Shown: positions 42,534 through 51,609 of the stretch, one piece after another
How positions within the stretch are numbered: position 1 is the stretch's first letter
Layout: each line of letters begins with the position of its first letter
From: Chthoniobacter sp.
Lineage (GTDB): Bacteria; Verrucomicrobiota; Verrucomicrobiia; Chthoniobacterales; Chthoniobacteraceae
DNA: 64,000 nucleotides
Direction of reading: 5' to 3'
Assembly: GCA_021414005.1 (NCBI GenBank)
Contig: JAIOPH010000013.1
Span: 270,541-334,540 of the forward strand
The notes under the pieces: model-generated
Database searches by the model: none
Seen by the model: only the letters and a program-made list of their open reading frames with translations
Told to the model about the DNA's origin: nothing
Translations under genes and position numbers: made by a program

Positions 42534-42736
42534 GCGCCCGATTCGAGGCCTTTCTCGCGCGTATCTACGTGGATGCCGGGGCGCGGGCACGTTTTCTGGC
42601 CGACCCGCGTGCGTCCTGCGCCGCCGCCGGGCTCAGCGCGGAGGAAACCGAGGCCGCCGAAAAGATCGACCGCCTCGGTCTGCACATGGCCGCGAACAGT
42701 CTCGAGCGGAAGCGGAGCAAACGGCGGGGTTTTTGA
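42530..42736 (+). CDS. small protein co-translated with MNIO enzyme (putative partner)
   Basis: A 68-aa protein, MSARFEAFLARIYVDAGARA then RFLADPRASCAAAGLSAEE, ending basic with ERKRSKRRGF. The FLADPRxxxxxAGLSxEE pattern resembles leader-like or recognition domains of the Nif11/nitrile-hydratase leader type found near peptide-modifying enzymes. It overlaps the MNIO gene as ATGA. It could act as a recognition or partner subunit, or itself be a substrate with one cysteine. No experimental family is known to me. Confidence 0.6.
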   Translation: MSARFEAFLARIYVDAGARARFLADPRASCAAAGLSAEETEAAEKIDRLGLHMAANSLERKRSKRRGF

Positions 42737-42839
42737 TTAGACGCATGGGGCGATGTCGGGCTGGGCATCGACAAACGGCAGTGGGCCGTTAGGCTGGGCG
42801 GTCAGCGGCTTTTGGCCGACGCCGAGGATCGGCATTTCG

Positions 42840-45800
42840 ATGAAACTTTTGCAAAACCCTCTCCTGAGAAAACTGCGCGCGCAGGCGCGGTCGGTGCCGG
42901 TCGTGTGGCGGCTCGAGCGGATGGCGGATGCGGCGGCACGGAAGCTCACGGGGCGGCAGCGGACGGTGACGGAGAGCCCGAATTTGCTGCCGGTGCTGAT
43001 CCAGGTACTGGCGGCGTTTTCCAAGGCGGATGGGCAGGTGCTGGAGGAGGAAATTGACTCGTCGCTGGGCTTTCTGCGCTACGACTATCCGGAGGCGGTG
43101 TATTCCGAACTGCGGAAACTTTTCCGTCAGGCGCTGAATGAAAATCAGGATCTCGGGGTGATGGCGCACAAGCTGTCGGCGGAGCTGAGCGCGGAGCGCA
43201 AAGTGATGCTCGGCGTGCAGCTCTACGACTTGATCTCGAAGGCGGGGATGGAGCAGCAGCAGGTGGTGAATTTCTATTCGTTCATGACGCAGCTCGGGAT
43301 GGCGGCGCAGGCCATCGACATCGTGTATCAGCTCAATGCGGCCGATGAGTCGGACAAGACGGTGTATCAGCACGGGCAGTCACCGCTGGAGTCGCTGACC
43401 TTTGGCGCGAATGGCGCGGCGGATGTGAAGCTGAAGGGTCTCGCGGGGCCGGAGCGGCTGGTGGCGTTCCGGTATCACGATCTCATCCTGCTGAAGAACC
43501 AAAGCTCGAAGGGCATCGTGGTGCGCGGGCGTCCGCTGGGACCGGGGGCGTTCTGCCGCGTGTATGCGGGGCAGCGCATCGTGCTCGGCGAGCAGGTGCT
43601 CACGTATCAGGATCTGGCGTATTATTTTAACGCAAAGAAGAACGTCTCGCTGACGCAGATCTACCTGACGATCGACAGCAACGACGAGGTGCAGCTCGAA
43701 AAGGAGAAGACGCGCGAATCCAGTCTGGAGGTGCGTTTCGGGCTGAAGGTGCAGGTGCGTGCCCTGAAAAGCGTGGACGCGCTGCTCAACGGCACGGCGC
43801 TGCGCGCGGGGACCACGATCGACGCGACGCTTGATGACCGGATCGTCTTTCACAACGACTCGGAAATGCCGCTCAACGATTTGCGGCGGCGCGCTCGCGC
43901 TCTCGGCGGACGCTTCCAGCTCAAGGCCTACAAGACCGGCTATCTCGTCTCGAACAACCCCTCGCTGCTCGACACCGACGACATCCTGCTCTCACCCGGC
44001 ACGAGCGGCGAGGTGCTGCTGAAAATCCTCTGCGACTACGAGAATCGCGTGGGCAAACTCGAGGTGCTGCACGCGGACCGGCCTATCCTGGTGGGCGAGT
44101 TTCCGGTGAAGGGGAGCGCGACCCTGCAGGACGGCGACACCATTCGCATCGACACAGGGCAGGTGCTGCGCTGCGACTTTGCGAACCGGATTATCGAGGA
44201 GGAGCGGAACATCATTTCGTCGCTCGAAGTGCGCGACGTCTCGCACCGCTTTCGCCGCGCGCAGATCGCGATGGATAGCATTTCCTTTGCGGTGAACCGC
44301 GGCGAGATGGTCTGCGTGATGGGCGCGAGCGGCTCGGGAAAATCCACGCTGCTGCGCTGCATCGCCGGCCAGCTCCAGCCCACGCAGGGCGAGGTGCTGC
44401 TCAATGGGCAGTCGCTTTACGCCAACGTGGACGGGCTGAAACGCTTCATCAGCTACATCCCGCAGGACGACGCGTTCGACGACCACCTGACCATCGAGGA
44501 AAACATGAGTTTCGCCGCGGCGATCCGCTCACCGCACCTCTCGCGGCGCGACCGGGCGCGGCGGATCGAGGGGAAACTCACCGAGCTGGGACTGAGCGAG
44601 CGGCGCGGAAACATCGTCGGCACGGCGGTGGAAAAGACGCTCTCGGGCGGCGAGCGAAAACGGTTGAACATCGGCCTGGACATGATCTCCAGCGCCGACG
44701 TGTTCCTTTTCGACGAACCGACAAGCGGCCTCAGCTCGAAGGACAGCGAGCACGTCATCGAGATCATCCGCTCGATGGCGCACAACAAGATCGTCCTCGT
44801 CACGCTGCACCAGCCGACCTCGAAGCTCTTCCAGATGTTTTCCAAAGCGCTGCTGCTCGACAAAGGCGGACGTATGGTTTTCTACGGCACGCCGAGTGAG
44901 ATGCTTGGCTACTTCGCGGCGGCGGAGCACGAGCAGCACTTCGGCACGGAGCTGGGCGGTTGCCCGGCGTGCGGCACCACGCGCCCGGAGTTCATTTTTG
45001 ACGTGCTGGAAACGCCGCTCCGCGATCTCAGCGGCGACGTGATCTACGAGGACAACTCGCAGGGCCAGCTCGTGCCCGCGCGCCGTTTTTCGCCGGACTA
45101 CTGGCGGGACAAATACGAGAGCTTCCGCCTGCTGCAGGATGTGAAGCAGGTGAATCTGCGCCAGCAGCCCGCGCCGCCGATTCCCACACCCACGCCCGCC
45201 GCCGCCGCCGCCGTGCGCCAGCGCGCGCCGATCCGCTGGCACGACGAGTGGACGCAGTTTCGCACGCTGATGCGGCGCGCTTTCATGTCGAAGGTCCGCA
45301 ATCGCGGGAACCTTTTCATCACGCTGCTCGTCGCCCCGGCGCTCGCCGCGCTCATTGGCTGGGCGCTCTATTTCACCGACGACGCCTCCGGCAAATATGA
45401 CTTCGCCAGCGCGTTTCACATTCCGACTTACATCTTCATCAGCCTGCTCGTGGCCATGTTTCTCGCGCTGATGAACAGCGTGGACGACATCATCCGCGAC
45501 CGCGTGATCCTGCATCGCGAGCGCAACCTGGACGTGCGGCTGCCATATTACATCTTCGCGAAATTCGCCACGCTCGCGCTTTTCTCCGCCGTGCAATGCG
45601 CGCTCTTCGTGCTCGTCGGGAACAGGATTTTGGAGATCCGCGGGATGTTTTCGGAGTACTTCACCTACATGTTTATTACCGCCGCGAGCGGCACCTCGCT
45701 GGGGCTCGTCATCTCCTCGCTCGCCGCCGATGGCAAGACCGCAGCGAACGTCGTGCCGCTCGTGCTCATCCCACAGCTCATCTTCGGCGGCGCACTGATC

Positions 45801-46535
45801 AAGTACGAGGACATGAACAAGGACTTCGACATGATCTACACCTTTCAGCGCTGGCTCACGCGGCACCCCGAGGCCGGGGCTCCGAGCCGCCGCGACGATG
45901 CCTCGCTGCGCGTGCCGCTCATCAGCCGGTTTGTCGCCACGCACTACAGCTACGAGGCGCTCATCGTCGCGCAGGCCAAGCTCAACCCGCTCTCTTTCCG
46001 CCAGGAGCGGATCCAGGATCAGATGGACGAAATCGTCAAGGTGCGGCAGCGCACCGACGCGCAGGAGCAGCGGCTCGATGACTTGAAAGAGACCCTCGCC
46101 CTGCTCAGTGGCATGGAGGGCAAAAGCCGCGCGGACCTGGAGCGGCGGCTCAAGCTGGTGGATGAAGTCATCGGCGGCAAAACGCTCGACACGGCTGCCC
46201 TACGCGGACGCGGAGGTATGACCGCCGAGCGGGTTTACACTAACCAGAAAGTCACTGATCTCGTGACCAACGCCGAGACTGTCCAGAACGACATCCGCCG
46301 AACCGACTCCCAAGGCCACCCGCAACCGATCAACCTATTTTTCAGTCCGGAGAAATCGTGGGCGATCCCGTATCCGAGCTGGAACACGAAGAGTCGGCAG
46401 TGGGAAACGCGGCACACGCGCCTGCACATGACAGTCTTCACTTACGCCACCGGCATTCTCACCGGCACCTCGCTCGCGCTGCTCGTCGGCCTCTATGCCA
46501 TCCTCCGCCGCCAGCTCCGCACACGCGGTATGTAG
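42840..46535 (+). CDS. ABC transporter (ABCG-type ATPase-permease) with TerB-like and FHA-like N-terminal regions
   Basis: A 1231-aa protein, far longer than a usual half-transporter. Residues ~40-165 are a TerB-like helical region (VLIQVLAAFSKADGQVLEEE). Residues ~230-460 hold two FHA-like beta regions. The ATPase follows: Walker A MGASGSGKSTLLRC near 495, Q-loop region ISYIPQDDAFDDHLT, signature LSGGERKRLNIG near 600 and Walker B VFLFDEPTSG near 623. The membrane domain (~820-1000) has ABC2-type helices, with a final helix near residue 1210. It may export a product or sense phospho-peptides. It starts 103 bp after the small MNIO partner, and a link to that locus is only positional. Confidence 0.85.
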   Translation: MKLLQNPLLRKLRAQARSVPVVWRLERMADAAARKLTGRQRTVTESPNLLPVLIQVLAAFSKADGQVLEEEIDSSLGFLRYDYPEAVYSELRKLFRQALNENQDLGVMAHKLSAELSAERKVMLGVQLYDLISKAGMEQQQVVNFYSFMTQLGMAAQAIDIVYQLNAADESDKTVYQHGQSPLESLTFGANGAADVKLKGLAGPERLVAFRYHDLILLKNQSSKGIVVRGRPLGPGAFCRVYAGQRIVLGEQVLTYQDLAYYFNAKKNVSLTQIYLTIDSNDEVQLEKEKTRESSLEVRFGLKVQVRALKSVDALLNGTALRAGTTIDATLDDRIVFHNDSEMPLNDLRRRARALGGRFQLKAYKTGYLVSNNPSLLDTDDILLSPGTSGEVLLKILCDYENRVGKLEVLHADRPILVGEFPVKGSATLQDGDTIRIDTGQVLRCDFANRIIEEERNIISSLEVRDVSHRFRRAQIAMDSISFAVNRGEMVCVMGASGSGKSTLLRCIAGQLQPTQGEVLLNGQSLYANVDGLKRFISYIPQDDAFDDHLTIEENMSFAAAIRSPHLSRRDRARRIEGKLTELGLSERRGNIVGTAVEKTLSGGERKRLNIGLDMISSADVFLFDEPTSGLSSKDSEHVIEIIRSMAHNKIVLVTLHQPTSKLFQMFSKALLLDKGGRMVFYGTPSEMLGYFAAAEHEQHFGTELGGCPACGTTRPEFIFDVLETPLRDLSGDVIYEDNSQGQLVPARRFSPDYWRDKYESFRLLQDVKQVNLRQQPAPPIPTPTPAAAAAVRQRAPIRWHDEWTQFRTLMRRAFMSKVRNRGNLFITLLVAPALAALIGWALYFTDDASGKYDFASAFHIPTYIFISLLVAMFLALMNSVDDIIRDRVILHRERNLDVRLPYYIFAKFATLALFSAVQCALFVLVGNRILEIRGMFSEYFTYMFITAASGTSLGLVISSLAADGKTAANVVPLVLIPQLIFGGALIKYEDMNKDFDMIYTFQRWLTRHPEAGAPSRRDDASLRVPLISRFVATHYSYEALIVAQAKLNPLSFRQERIQDQMDEIVKVRQRTDAQEQRLDDLKETLALLSGMEGKSRADLERRLKLVDEVIGGKTLDTAALRGRGGMTAERVYTNQKVTDLVTNAETVQNDIRRTDSQGHPQPINLFFSPEKSWAIPYPSWNTKSRQWETRHTRLHMTVFTYATGILTGTSLALLVGLYAILRRQLRTRGM

Positions 46536-46677
46536 GCAAACTTTTCAGCGTGGACGTGGAGGAGTTGGCTGGGCCGCTCCTTCGTCAATTTTTTGCACGC
46601 GTCGTAAAAGTCTTTGACGGATTTTGGAGACAATGAAATTAAGACCCGTTCTCAACACATCGTATTCCTAATTCACC

Positions 46678-47445
46678 ATGCTTTATCGTCCTTCACTTCT
46701 TGCCTACATATTCGCTGCCACCTTGCTAGCGACTGCAGTTTCCGCGTTTGCGGGTCAGCGCAAATTTGCCTACAGCTACGAAACACTCACCGTGCCAGTG
46801 GGTAGCGTGGAGTTTGAGAACTGGGTGACGTGGAAGCACTCCAGTGCTGGCGAGCGGGTGGATCAGTTCGACTTCCGGCATGAGTTCGAATTTGGCGTCA
46901 CCGAGCGCCTCCAGATTGGGTTGTATGTGGCGGACTGGAGTCTCACCGAAAGCCGCACCGAAAGCCGCGCCGTGTATCAGCACTCTGGAGTCGAGGTGAT
47001 TTACAACCTGACCAATCCAAACACCGATTTTCTCGGTTCCGCGCTTTACGGCGAGGTGCAGGTGGGCGATCGCGTAATCGAATTCGAAGGCAAACTGCTC
47101 CTGCAAAAAAACTTCGGCCGGGTCTCGCTCGTCTATAACGCGATCATCGAAGCCGAGTGGGAGGGCGAATCGCTCCAGCATCTGGACGAGCGCAGCGGCG
47201 AGTTCGCCCAGACGCTCGGCGTCAGCTACGAACTGACCCCGAATTTCAGCGCGGGCGCGGAGTTGCTCCACGAGGTGGATCTCCCGGAGTGGCGCGCGGC
47301 GGGAAAATCCATCGTCTTTGCCGGCCCGAACGTTTCCGTGCGGGCGGGACGCTTCTTCGCCACGGTCGCCGGGCTCTTCCGTATCACCGACCAAAACGAC
47401 GAGCCGGACGTGCAGACGCGACTCATCTTCGGCTTTGATTTTTGA
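46678..47445 (+). CDS. putative outer-membrane beta-barrel protein
   Basis: A 255-aa protein with a signal peptide (SLLAYIFAATLLATAVSAFA). The mature part is a series of amphipathic strands such as QFDFRHEFEFGVTERLQIGL and VRAGRFFATVAGLFRITDQN and ends in aromatic FGFDF, as in outer-membrane beta-barrels. It overlaps the start of the CxxCH lipoprotein gene by 4 bases (TTGA), so the two are likely co-translated. Substrate is unknown. Confidence 0.6.
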   Translation: MLYRPSLLAYIFAATLLATAVSAFAGQRKFAYSYETLTVPVGSVEFENWVTWKHSSAGERVDQFDFRHEFEFGVTERLQIGLYVADWSLTESRTESRAVYQHSGVEVIYNLTNPNTDFLGSALYGEVQVGDRVIEFEGKLLLQKNFGRVSLVYNAIIEAEWEGESLQHLDERSGEFAQTLGVSYELTPNFSAGAELLHEVDLPEWRAAGKSIVFAGPNVSVRAGRFFATVAGLFRITDQNDEPDVQTRLIFGFDF

Positions 47446-47774
47446 AAAAGTCCGCGCTCCTTCCCGTCGCAGTCGCCGTGACCCTCGGCGGTTGCGCCAG
47501 CCTCGACGCGCTGGCCCCGCCGGTCTCCCCGGCGATGCTCCGCGCGGGCCACGGCGTGGGTTCTGGTACGTTGGAAAATGGCCGGCTGCTTCTCACCACG
47601 CGCTGCGCCTCCTGCCATCGGGTTTACCCCGTCGCGGCCTATCCGTCGGCGAAATGGAAAACGATCCTCGCCGAAATGGCCCCGCGCGCGAAGCTCGACA
47701 CGGCACAGCACGCCGCCGTCCTCGCGTATCTTGATGCCGCGCTCGCCGTGCCGCCTACGCCTCCCGCCCGCTGA
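47442..47774 (+). CDS. lipoprotein with CxxCH heme motif
   Basis: A 110-aa protein starting at TTG in a TTGA overlap with the preceding stop. The lipobox is VTLGGCAS, and the heme motif is RCASCHRVYP. A small monoheme cytochrome c-like lipoprotein, anchored in the periplasm, possibly an electron acceptor for its neighbours. Its 3' end overlaps the convergent DUF1552 gene by 20 bp (47755-47774). Confidence 0.7.
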   Translation: MKKSALLPVAVAVTLGGCASLDALAPPVSPAMLRAGHGVGSGTLENGRLLLTTRCASCHRVYPVAAYPSAKWKTILAEMAPRAKLDTAQHAAVLAYLDAALAVPPTPPAR

Positions 47775-49161
47775 AAGCCGCGTCGCCCAGCCCGGCCAGC
47801 TCGCCGGTGCTGTCGGCGAATTTTTCCACCGGCGTGCCCATGCGCCGCAGCATGCCCACGTAGAGATTCGTTAGCGGCGTGTTGTTTTCGTAAGCCAGCG
47901 CGCGCCCCGTGGCCAGCGTTCCGCCGCCGCGCCCGGCGACCACGATCGGCAGCTTGTGCGGATCGTGTGCGTTGCCGTCGTGCATCCCGGCACCGAAGAG
48001 CAGCATCGAGTTGTCGAGGAGCGTGCGGCCACCTTCGCGGATCGCGCGCATCTTCCCGAGCATGTAGGCGAACTGCTCGTAATGCCACGCGTTGATCCGC
48101 TGGTATTGCGCCATCTTTTCCGGGTCGTTTTTGTGATGCGAAATCTCGTGAAAACCGCCGCTCACACCGTCGAGGAACGAGAAATTCCGCGGGCTTACGG
48201 CGTTGCCAAACATGAATGTCGAAACCCGCGTCGAGTCGGTCCAAAATCCGAGCACCATCAGATCCAGCATGATCCGCACATGCTCGGTGTGGTCGCCCTT
48301 GCGCTCGCTCACGCGCGCCGGATCAGCGTAGGCGTCGATGCGTGCGCCGAGGTCCTTGATCGCCCGCTCCGCCAGCCCATCGCTGCGCACGGTTTCGCGC
48401 TGCCGCTGCGCGTCAAAGGCGATGCGCTGTTCCACGCTGCGCACGCTTTCCAGATACTCGTCGAGCTTCTGCCGGTCATCGGCTCCGAGCCTTTTCTGGA
48501 GCCGCCTCGCGTCCTCCAGCACGAGGTCAATCACACTCCGGTTCTTCGCCGCCTCGGCCGCGCGGCCAGGCGCATTCGAGCGGAAAAGCCGGTCAAAGGC
48601 CGCGCGCGGATTAATTTCCTTCGCCAGTGGCGTGGTCGGCGTGCTCCAGGAAATGTGCGCGCCGTAAAGCTGCGTGTAGCCGACATTCGTATCCACACCC
48701 GTCGCCGGCGGATCGATCCCGAGCTCGAGCGACGGCAGCGGCGTGAGATGCCCCACGCGTTTCGCCGCCACCTGATCCATCGAGACCGCACCGCTGCGCA
48801 AGTCGCTGCCCGTCGTCCGCGTGATTGTGGTGCCCGTGAGAAAGCCGCCCGTCTTCACATAATGCCCGTCGCCGGTGTTGCTCGCGGCGTTCCAGAGGTT
48901 GCGCAAAACGAGCAACTCGTCCTTGTGCGGCGCGAGCGGCTGGAGAATCGGCGAAAGCTCGAAGGAGCGGCCCGCGCCGGTCGGGTTCCATTTGCCGGGG
49001 CAGACCCCATTCGGCATGTAAAGCACGGCCAACCGCACCGGGCTGGGGTTGGCCGTGGTCGCCGCGCGGGTGGCCAGGCGCATCGCTTCGAGCAGCGGCA
49101 GGCACAGCGTCGCGCCGAGGCCTTTGAGCATGGTGCGGCGGGAGAGCGGCGTGGTTTTCAT
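47755..49161 (-). CDS. DUF1552 protein (Tat-exported)
   Basis: A 468-aa protein with an RR signal, TPLSRRTMLKGLGATLCLP. The DUF1552 signatures are RLAVLYMPNGVCPGKWNPTG near residue 45 and, near the C-terminus, LLDNSMLLFGAGMHDGNAHD. It pairs with the DUF1592-type cytochrome upstream (ATGA overlap), the common PVC gene pair. Function is unknown. Confidence 0.9.
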   Translation of the reverse strand: MKTTPLSRRTMLKGLGATLCLPLLEAMRLATRAATTANPSPVRLAVLYMPNGVCPGKWNPTGAGRSFELSPILQPLAPHKDELLVLRNLWNAASNTGDGHYVKTGGFLTGTTITRTTGSDLRSGAVSMDQVAAKRVGHLTPLPSLELGIDPPATGVDTNVGYTQLYGAHISWSTPTTPLAKEINPRAAFDRLFRSNAPGRAAEAAKNRSVIDLVLEDARRLQKRLGADDRQKLDEYLESVRSVEQRIAFDAQRQRETVRSDGLAERAIKDLGARIDAYADPARVSERKGDHTEHVRIMLDLMVLGFWTDSTRVSTFMFGNAVSPRNFSFLDGVSGGFHEISHHKNDPEKMAQYQRINAWHYEQFAYMLGKMRAIREGGRTLLDNSMLLFGAGMHDGNAHDPHKLPIVVAGRGGGTLATGRALAYENNTPLTNLYVGMLRRMGTPVEKFADSTGELAGLGDAAFSGREA

Positions 49162-50993
49162 GGCGTGGTTCCGCGGTGGTTTTGAAAAGGATAACTCTGC
49201 ACGATTTCGAGAACCAACTGGTCCACCCGATAGTCCGCCGCCGCCAGCACTTTTGCCGTCCGACGCACCGTCGGCACATCATAGTATTCGAGCCCGCGAT
49301 TGAGCGCGTAGGCATACATTTTTTCGGTCACATTGCGCGCGAAGACATCCTTCCGCTTCAGCAGTTGCGCCTTCAATTCCGCCGGCCCGCTGAACTTTTC
49401 CCCGTTCACCATTTCCCCGGTCGCATCCACCGGCTGACCCGCGATCTCCGCGCGCCAGCGTCCGATTGCGTCGAAATTTTCCAGCCCAAATCCGAGCGGG
49501 TCCATCCGCTTGTGACACCCCGCGCAGTTGGCTTCGGTGCGATGCTTTTCGAGCTGCTGGCGCAGCGTTAGCCCATCCTTGGGCTGGTCGTCGCGGGGCA
49601 GACTTTTCACCAGCGGCGGTGGTGGTGGCGGTGGCGTACCGAGGAGTTGTTCGAGGACCCATTTCCCGCGCAGCACCGGGCTGGAACGCCGCGGATACGA
49701 AGTCAGCGTGAGTACCGCGCCCATCGTCGCCACGCCGCCGCGATTGCGATCCTTCAACGCCACGCGCCGGAACTTTTCGCCCTTCACTCCGTCCAGCCCG
49801 TAGAGCCGCGCGAGCGGTTCATTGGCGTAGGTGTAGTCGGCGTCGAGCAGCCGGAGCAGGCTGCCGTTTTCGCGCATCAGCGCGTGGAAAAACTCGATCG
49901 GTTCCGCGAGCATCGCGTCGCGCAGCGCGGGCGTGTAGTCCGGGAAAACCTTCGCGTCCGGCTGGGCGGAAGTGCGGAGTTCATCCACGCGCAGCCACTG
50001 GCCGGCGAAGTTTTCCGCGAACGCCCGGCCTTTCGGATCCTGCAACATCCGCCGCACCTGTGCCGCCAGCACCGCGGGCTGGCGCAGCGTGCCGGCGTGC
50101 GCGACGCGGAAAAGTTCGTCGTCCGGCATGCTCGACCACAGGAAATACGAGAGCCGGCTGGCCAGCTCCCAGTCGCTCACCGGCGTCGCCTTTTCGCCCC
50201 GCGGCGTCTCGATACGGAAGAGAAAATCCGGCGACACCAGCACGGCGCGTAACGCGAAGCGCACGGCTTCATCGAAAGGTTCGCCGCGCTGGTCCGCCTG
50301 TGCGAAGAGGCCCATCAGCAACTCGATCTGCGCGGGTTCCACCGGACGGCGAAACGCGTGGGCGACAAAGCGCGCGAGGTTCTTCCGTGCGGCGTCCGCC
50401 TTGGCCAGTGCCGGCCCGGGCCGCACGGGAACGACGCGTTCCGGCCGCGCCGCGGCGAGCAGCTTCGTGGCGGCGGCGAGGTATTTTTCCACCAGCACCG
50501 GCGGCGTGAAAAGCGTGGCGGACGTGTTGTCGAAACCGCCACCGCCGCCGCCGTCGGGCGGAAATTCATTGGCCGGCCGCGTGTCGAGCCCGAGCAGATC
50601 GCGGATCGTGTTGTTGTATTCGTCCCTGCTCAACCGATGCAGCACCGGCGGGCCGGGATCGGGCGGTAGCGCCGCGGGATCAGGATCGTTCAGCGCCTTC
50701 TCCAGCCACGCCACGACCCGCTGCCGCTCCTCCGCACTCGGCTGCGGTTTCGTCTCCGGCGGCATCGCCTCGTCCCGGATCTCGCCCAGCACGCGATCCC
50801 ACATTCCCGGCGCGCGGTACAGCGCCGCGAGGTCGTCCGCCCGATGCAACTGCACCCCGCCCTTTGGCTTATCCGCGCCGTGGCATTTGAAACAGAACTT
50901 TTCCAGCACTGGCCGCACGTCCTCCGCAAAATCTCCCGCCGCCGCACGAGTCCCGGCAGAGAGCAAAAGGATGACGAAGCGAGCGCGGCGCAT
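49158..50993 (-). CDS. DUF1587/1592/1588/1585-type cytochrome c (PVC type)
   Basis: A 611-aa exported protein with a short signal peptide (VILLLSAGTRAAA) and two CxxCH motifs: CFKCHG near residue 34 and CAGCHKRMDPLGFGLENFDA near residue 500. The middle has LHRLSRDEYNNTIRDLLGLD (DUF1587) and the SRLSYFLWSSMPDDELF segment (DUF1592). It overlaps the DUF1552 gene as ATGA and is the first gene of the pair. It is shorter than many family members but has all landmark motifs. Electron donor and role are unknown. Confidence 0.88.
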   Translation of the reverse strand: MRRARFVILLLSAGTRAAAGDFAEDVRPVLEKFCFKCHGADKPKGGVQLHRADDLAALYRAPGMWDRVLGEIRDEAMPPETKPQPSAEERQRVVAWLEKALNDPDPAALPPDPGPPVLHRLSRDEYNNTIRDLLGLDTRPANEFPPDGGGGGGFDNTSATLFTPPVLVEKYLAAATKLLAAARPERVVPVRPGPALAKADAARKNLARFVAHAFRRPVEPAQIELLMGLFAQADQRGEPFDEAVRFALRAVLVSPDFLFRIETPRGEKATPVSDWELASRLSYFLWSSMPDDELFRVAHAGTLRQPAVLAAQVRRMLQDPKGRAFAENFAGQWLRVDELRTSAQPDAKVFPDYTPALRDAMLAEPIEFFHALMRENGSLLRLLDADYTYANEPLARLYGLDGVKGEKFRRVALKDRNRGGVATMGAVLTLTSYPRRSSPVLRGKWVLEQLLGTPPPPPPPLVKSLPRDDQPKDGLTLRQQLEKHRTEANCAGCHKRMDPLGFGLENFDAIGRWRAEIAGQPVDATGEMVNGEKFSGPAELKAQLLKRKDVFARNVTEKMYAYALNRGLEYYDVPTVRRTAKVLAAADYRVDQLVLEIVQSYPFQNHRGTTP

Positions 50994-51152
50994 ACGGATG
51001 ACTTGACCGGAATGCCCGCCGCTTTCTTAGTGCAAAGGCCCGCCGGCGCAGGCTGTCCGGAGCAAAACGTCCGCACCACGGCGGCCTGCGGCTGACCACT
51101 TTGCCCAGCTTGCAAATGCGCGCCGCTGGCGCTGCTCACGCGGAGTCGTCCG

Positions 51153-51551
51153 CTACTTCGCCGCAGGCTCGGGCGCAGGTGCGGGCTCGGGCGTGGCGGC
51201 GGGGATGGCCGAGAAGTCGCCCTCGACGGTCGCCGGAGCATTCGTCTTGGCGTCCCAATAAATCGTCATGAGCTTGCCGCTGTTTTTCTCGCGGACGGTG
51301 TAGCGCTTGTTGGCGGCGTCTTCCGCCGCCATTTCAAACATGCCGGTGACGATCATCGCGCTCGCGGTTCCGCGGGTTGGGTTCGTTTTCATCTCCTCGG
51401 CAACGGCCACCGCACCTTCGCCGAACTTCTTCAGCTTTGGCACGAGGATAAGGCCGCCAATGATGAGCAGGACAATGATGCCGCCGCATCCAATGCCGAG
51501 CCAGCCGAGGACGCCGAGACCTTTTTTCTGGGTGGGTGAGGTGTTTTCCAT
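51153..51551 (-). CDS. small single-pass membrane protein
   Basis: A 132-aa protein with one transmembrane helix near the N-terminus (GIGCGGIIVLLIIGGLILVP). The rest is an extracytoplasmic-like segment ending in an Ala/Pro/Glu-rich repeat (APAPEPAAK). No family recognised. It lies 58 bp upstream of the hisF stop on the same strand, with no obvious functional link. Confidence 0.5.
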   Translation of the reverse strand: MENTSPTQKKGLGVLGWLGIGCGGIIVLLIIGGLILVPKLKKFGEGAVAVAEEMKTNPTRGTASAMIVTGMFEMAAEDAANKRYTVREKNSGKLMTIYWDAKTNAPATVEGDFSAIPAATPEPAPAPEPAAK

Positions 51552-51609
51552 AGGACGGTGAAGCTAGGCAGGGCCGCTCCGGGCCGACAAGTCTGAAAAT
51601 GAGGCCGCG

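Noticed and set aside
46590..46650. TTGACG-containing promoter candidate upstream of the beta-barrel gene
   Set aside because: The TTGACG has no convincing TATAAT-like partner at normal spacing, and sigma factor preference in this organism is unknown.
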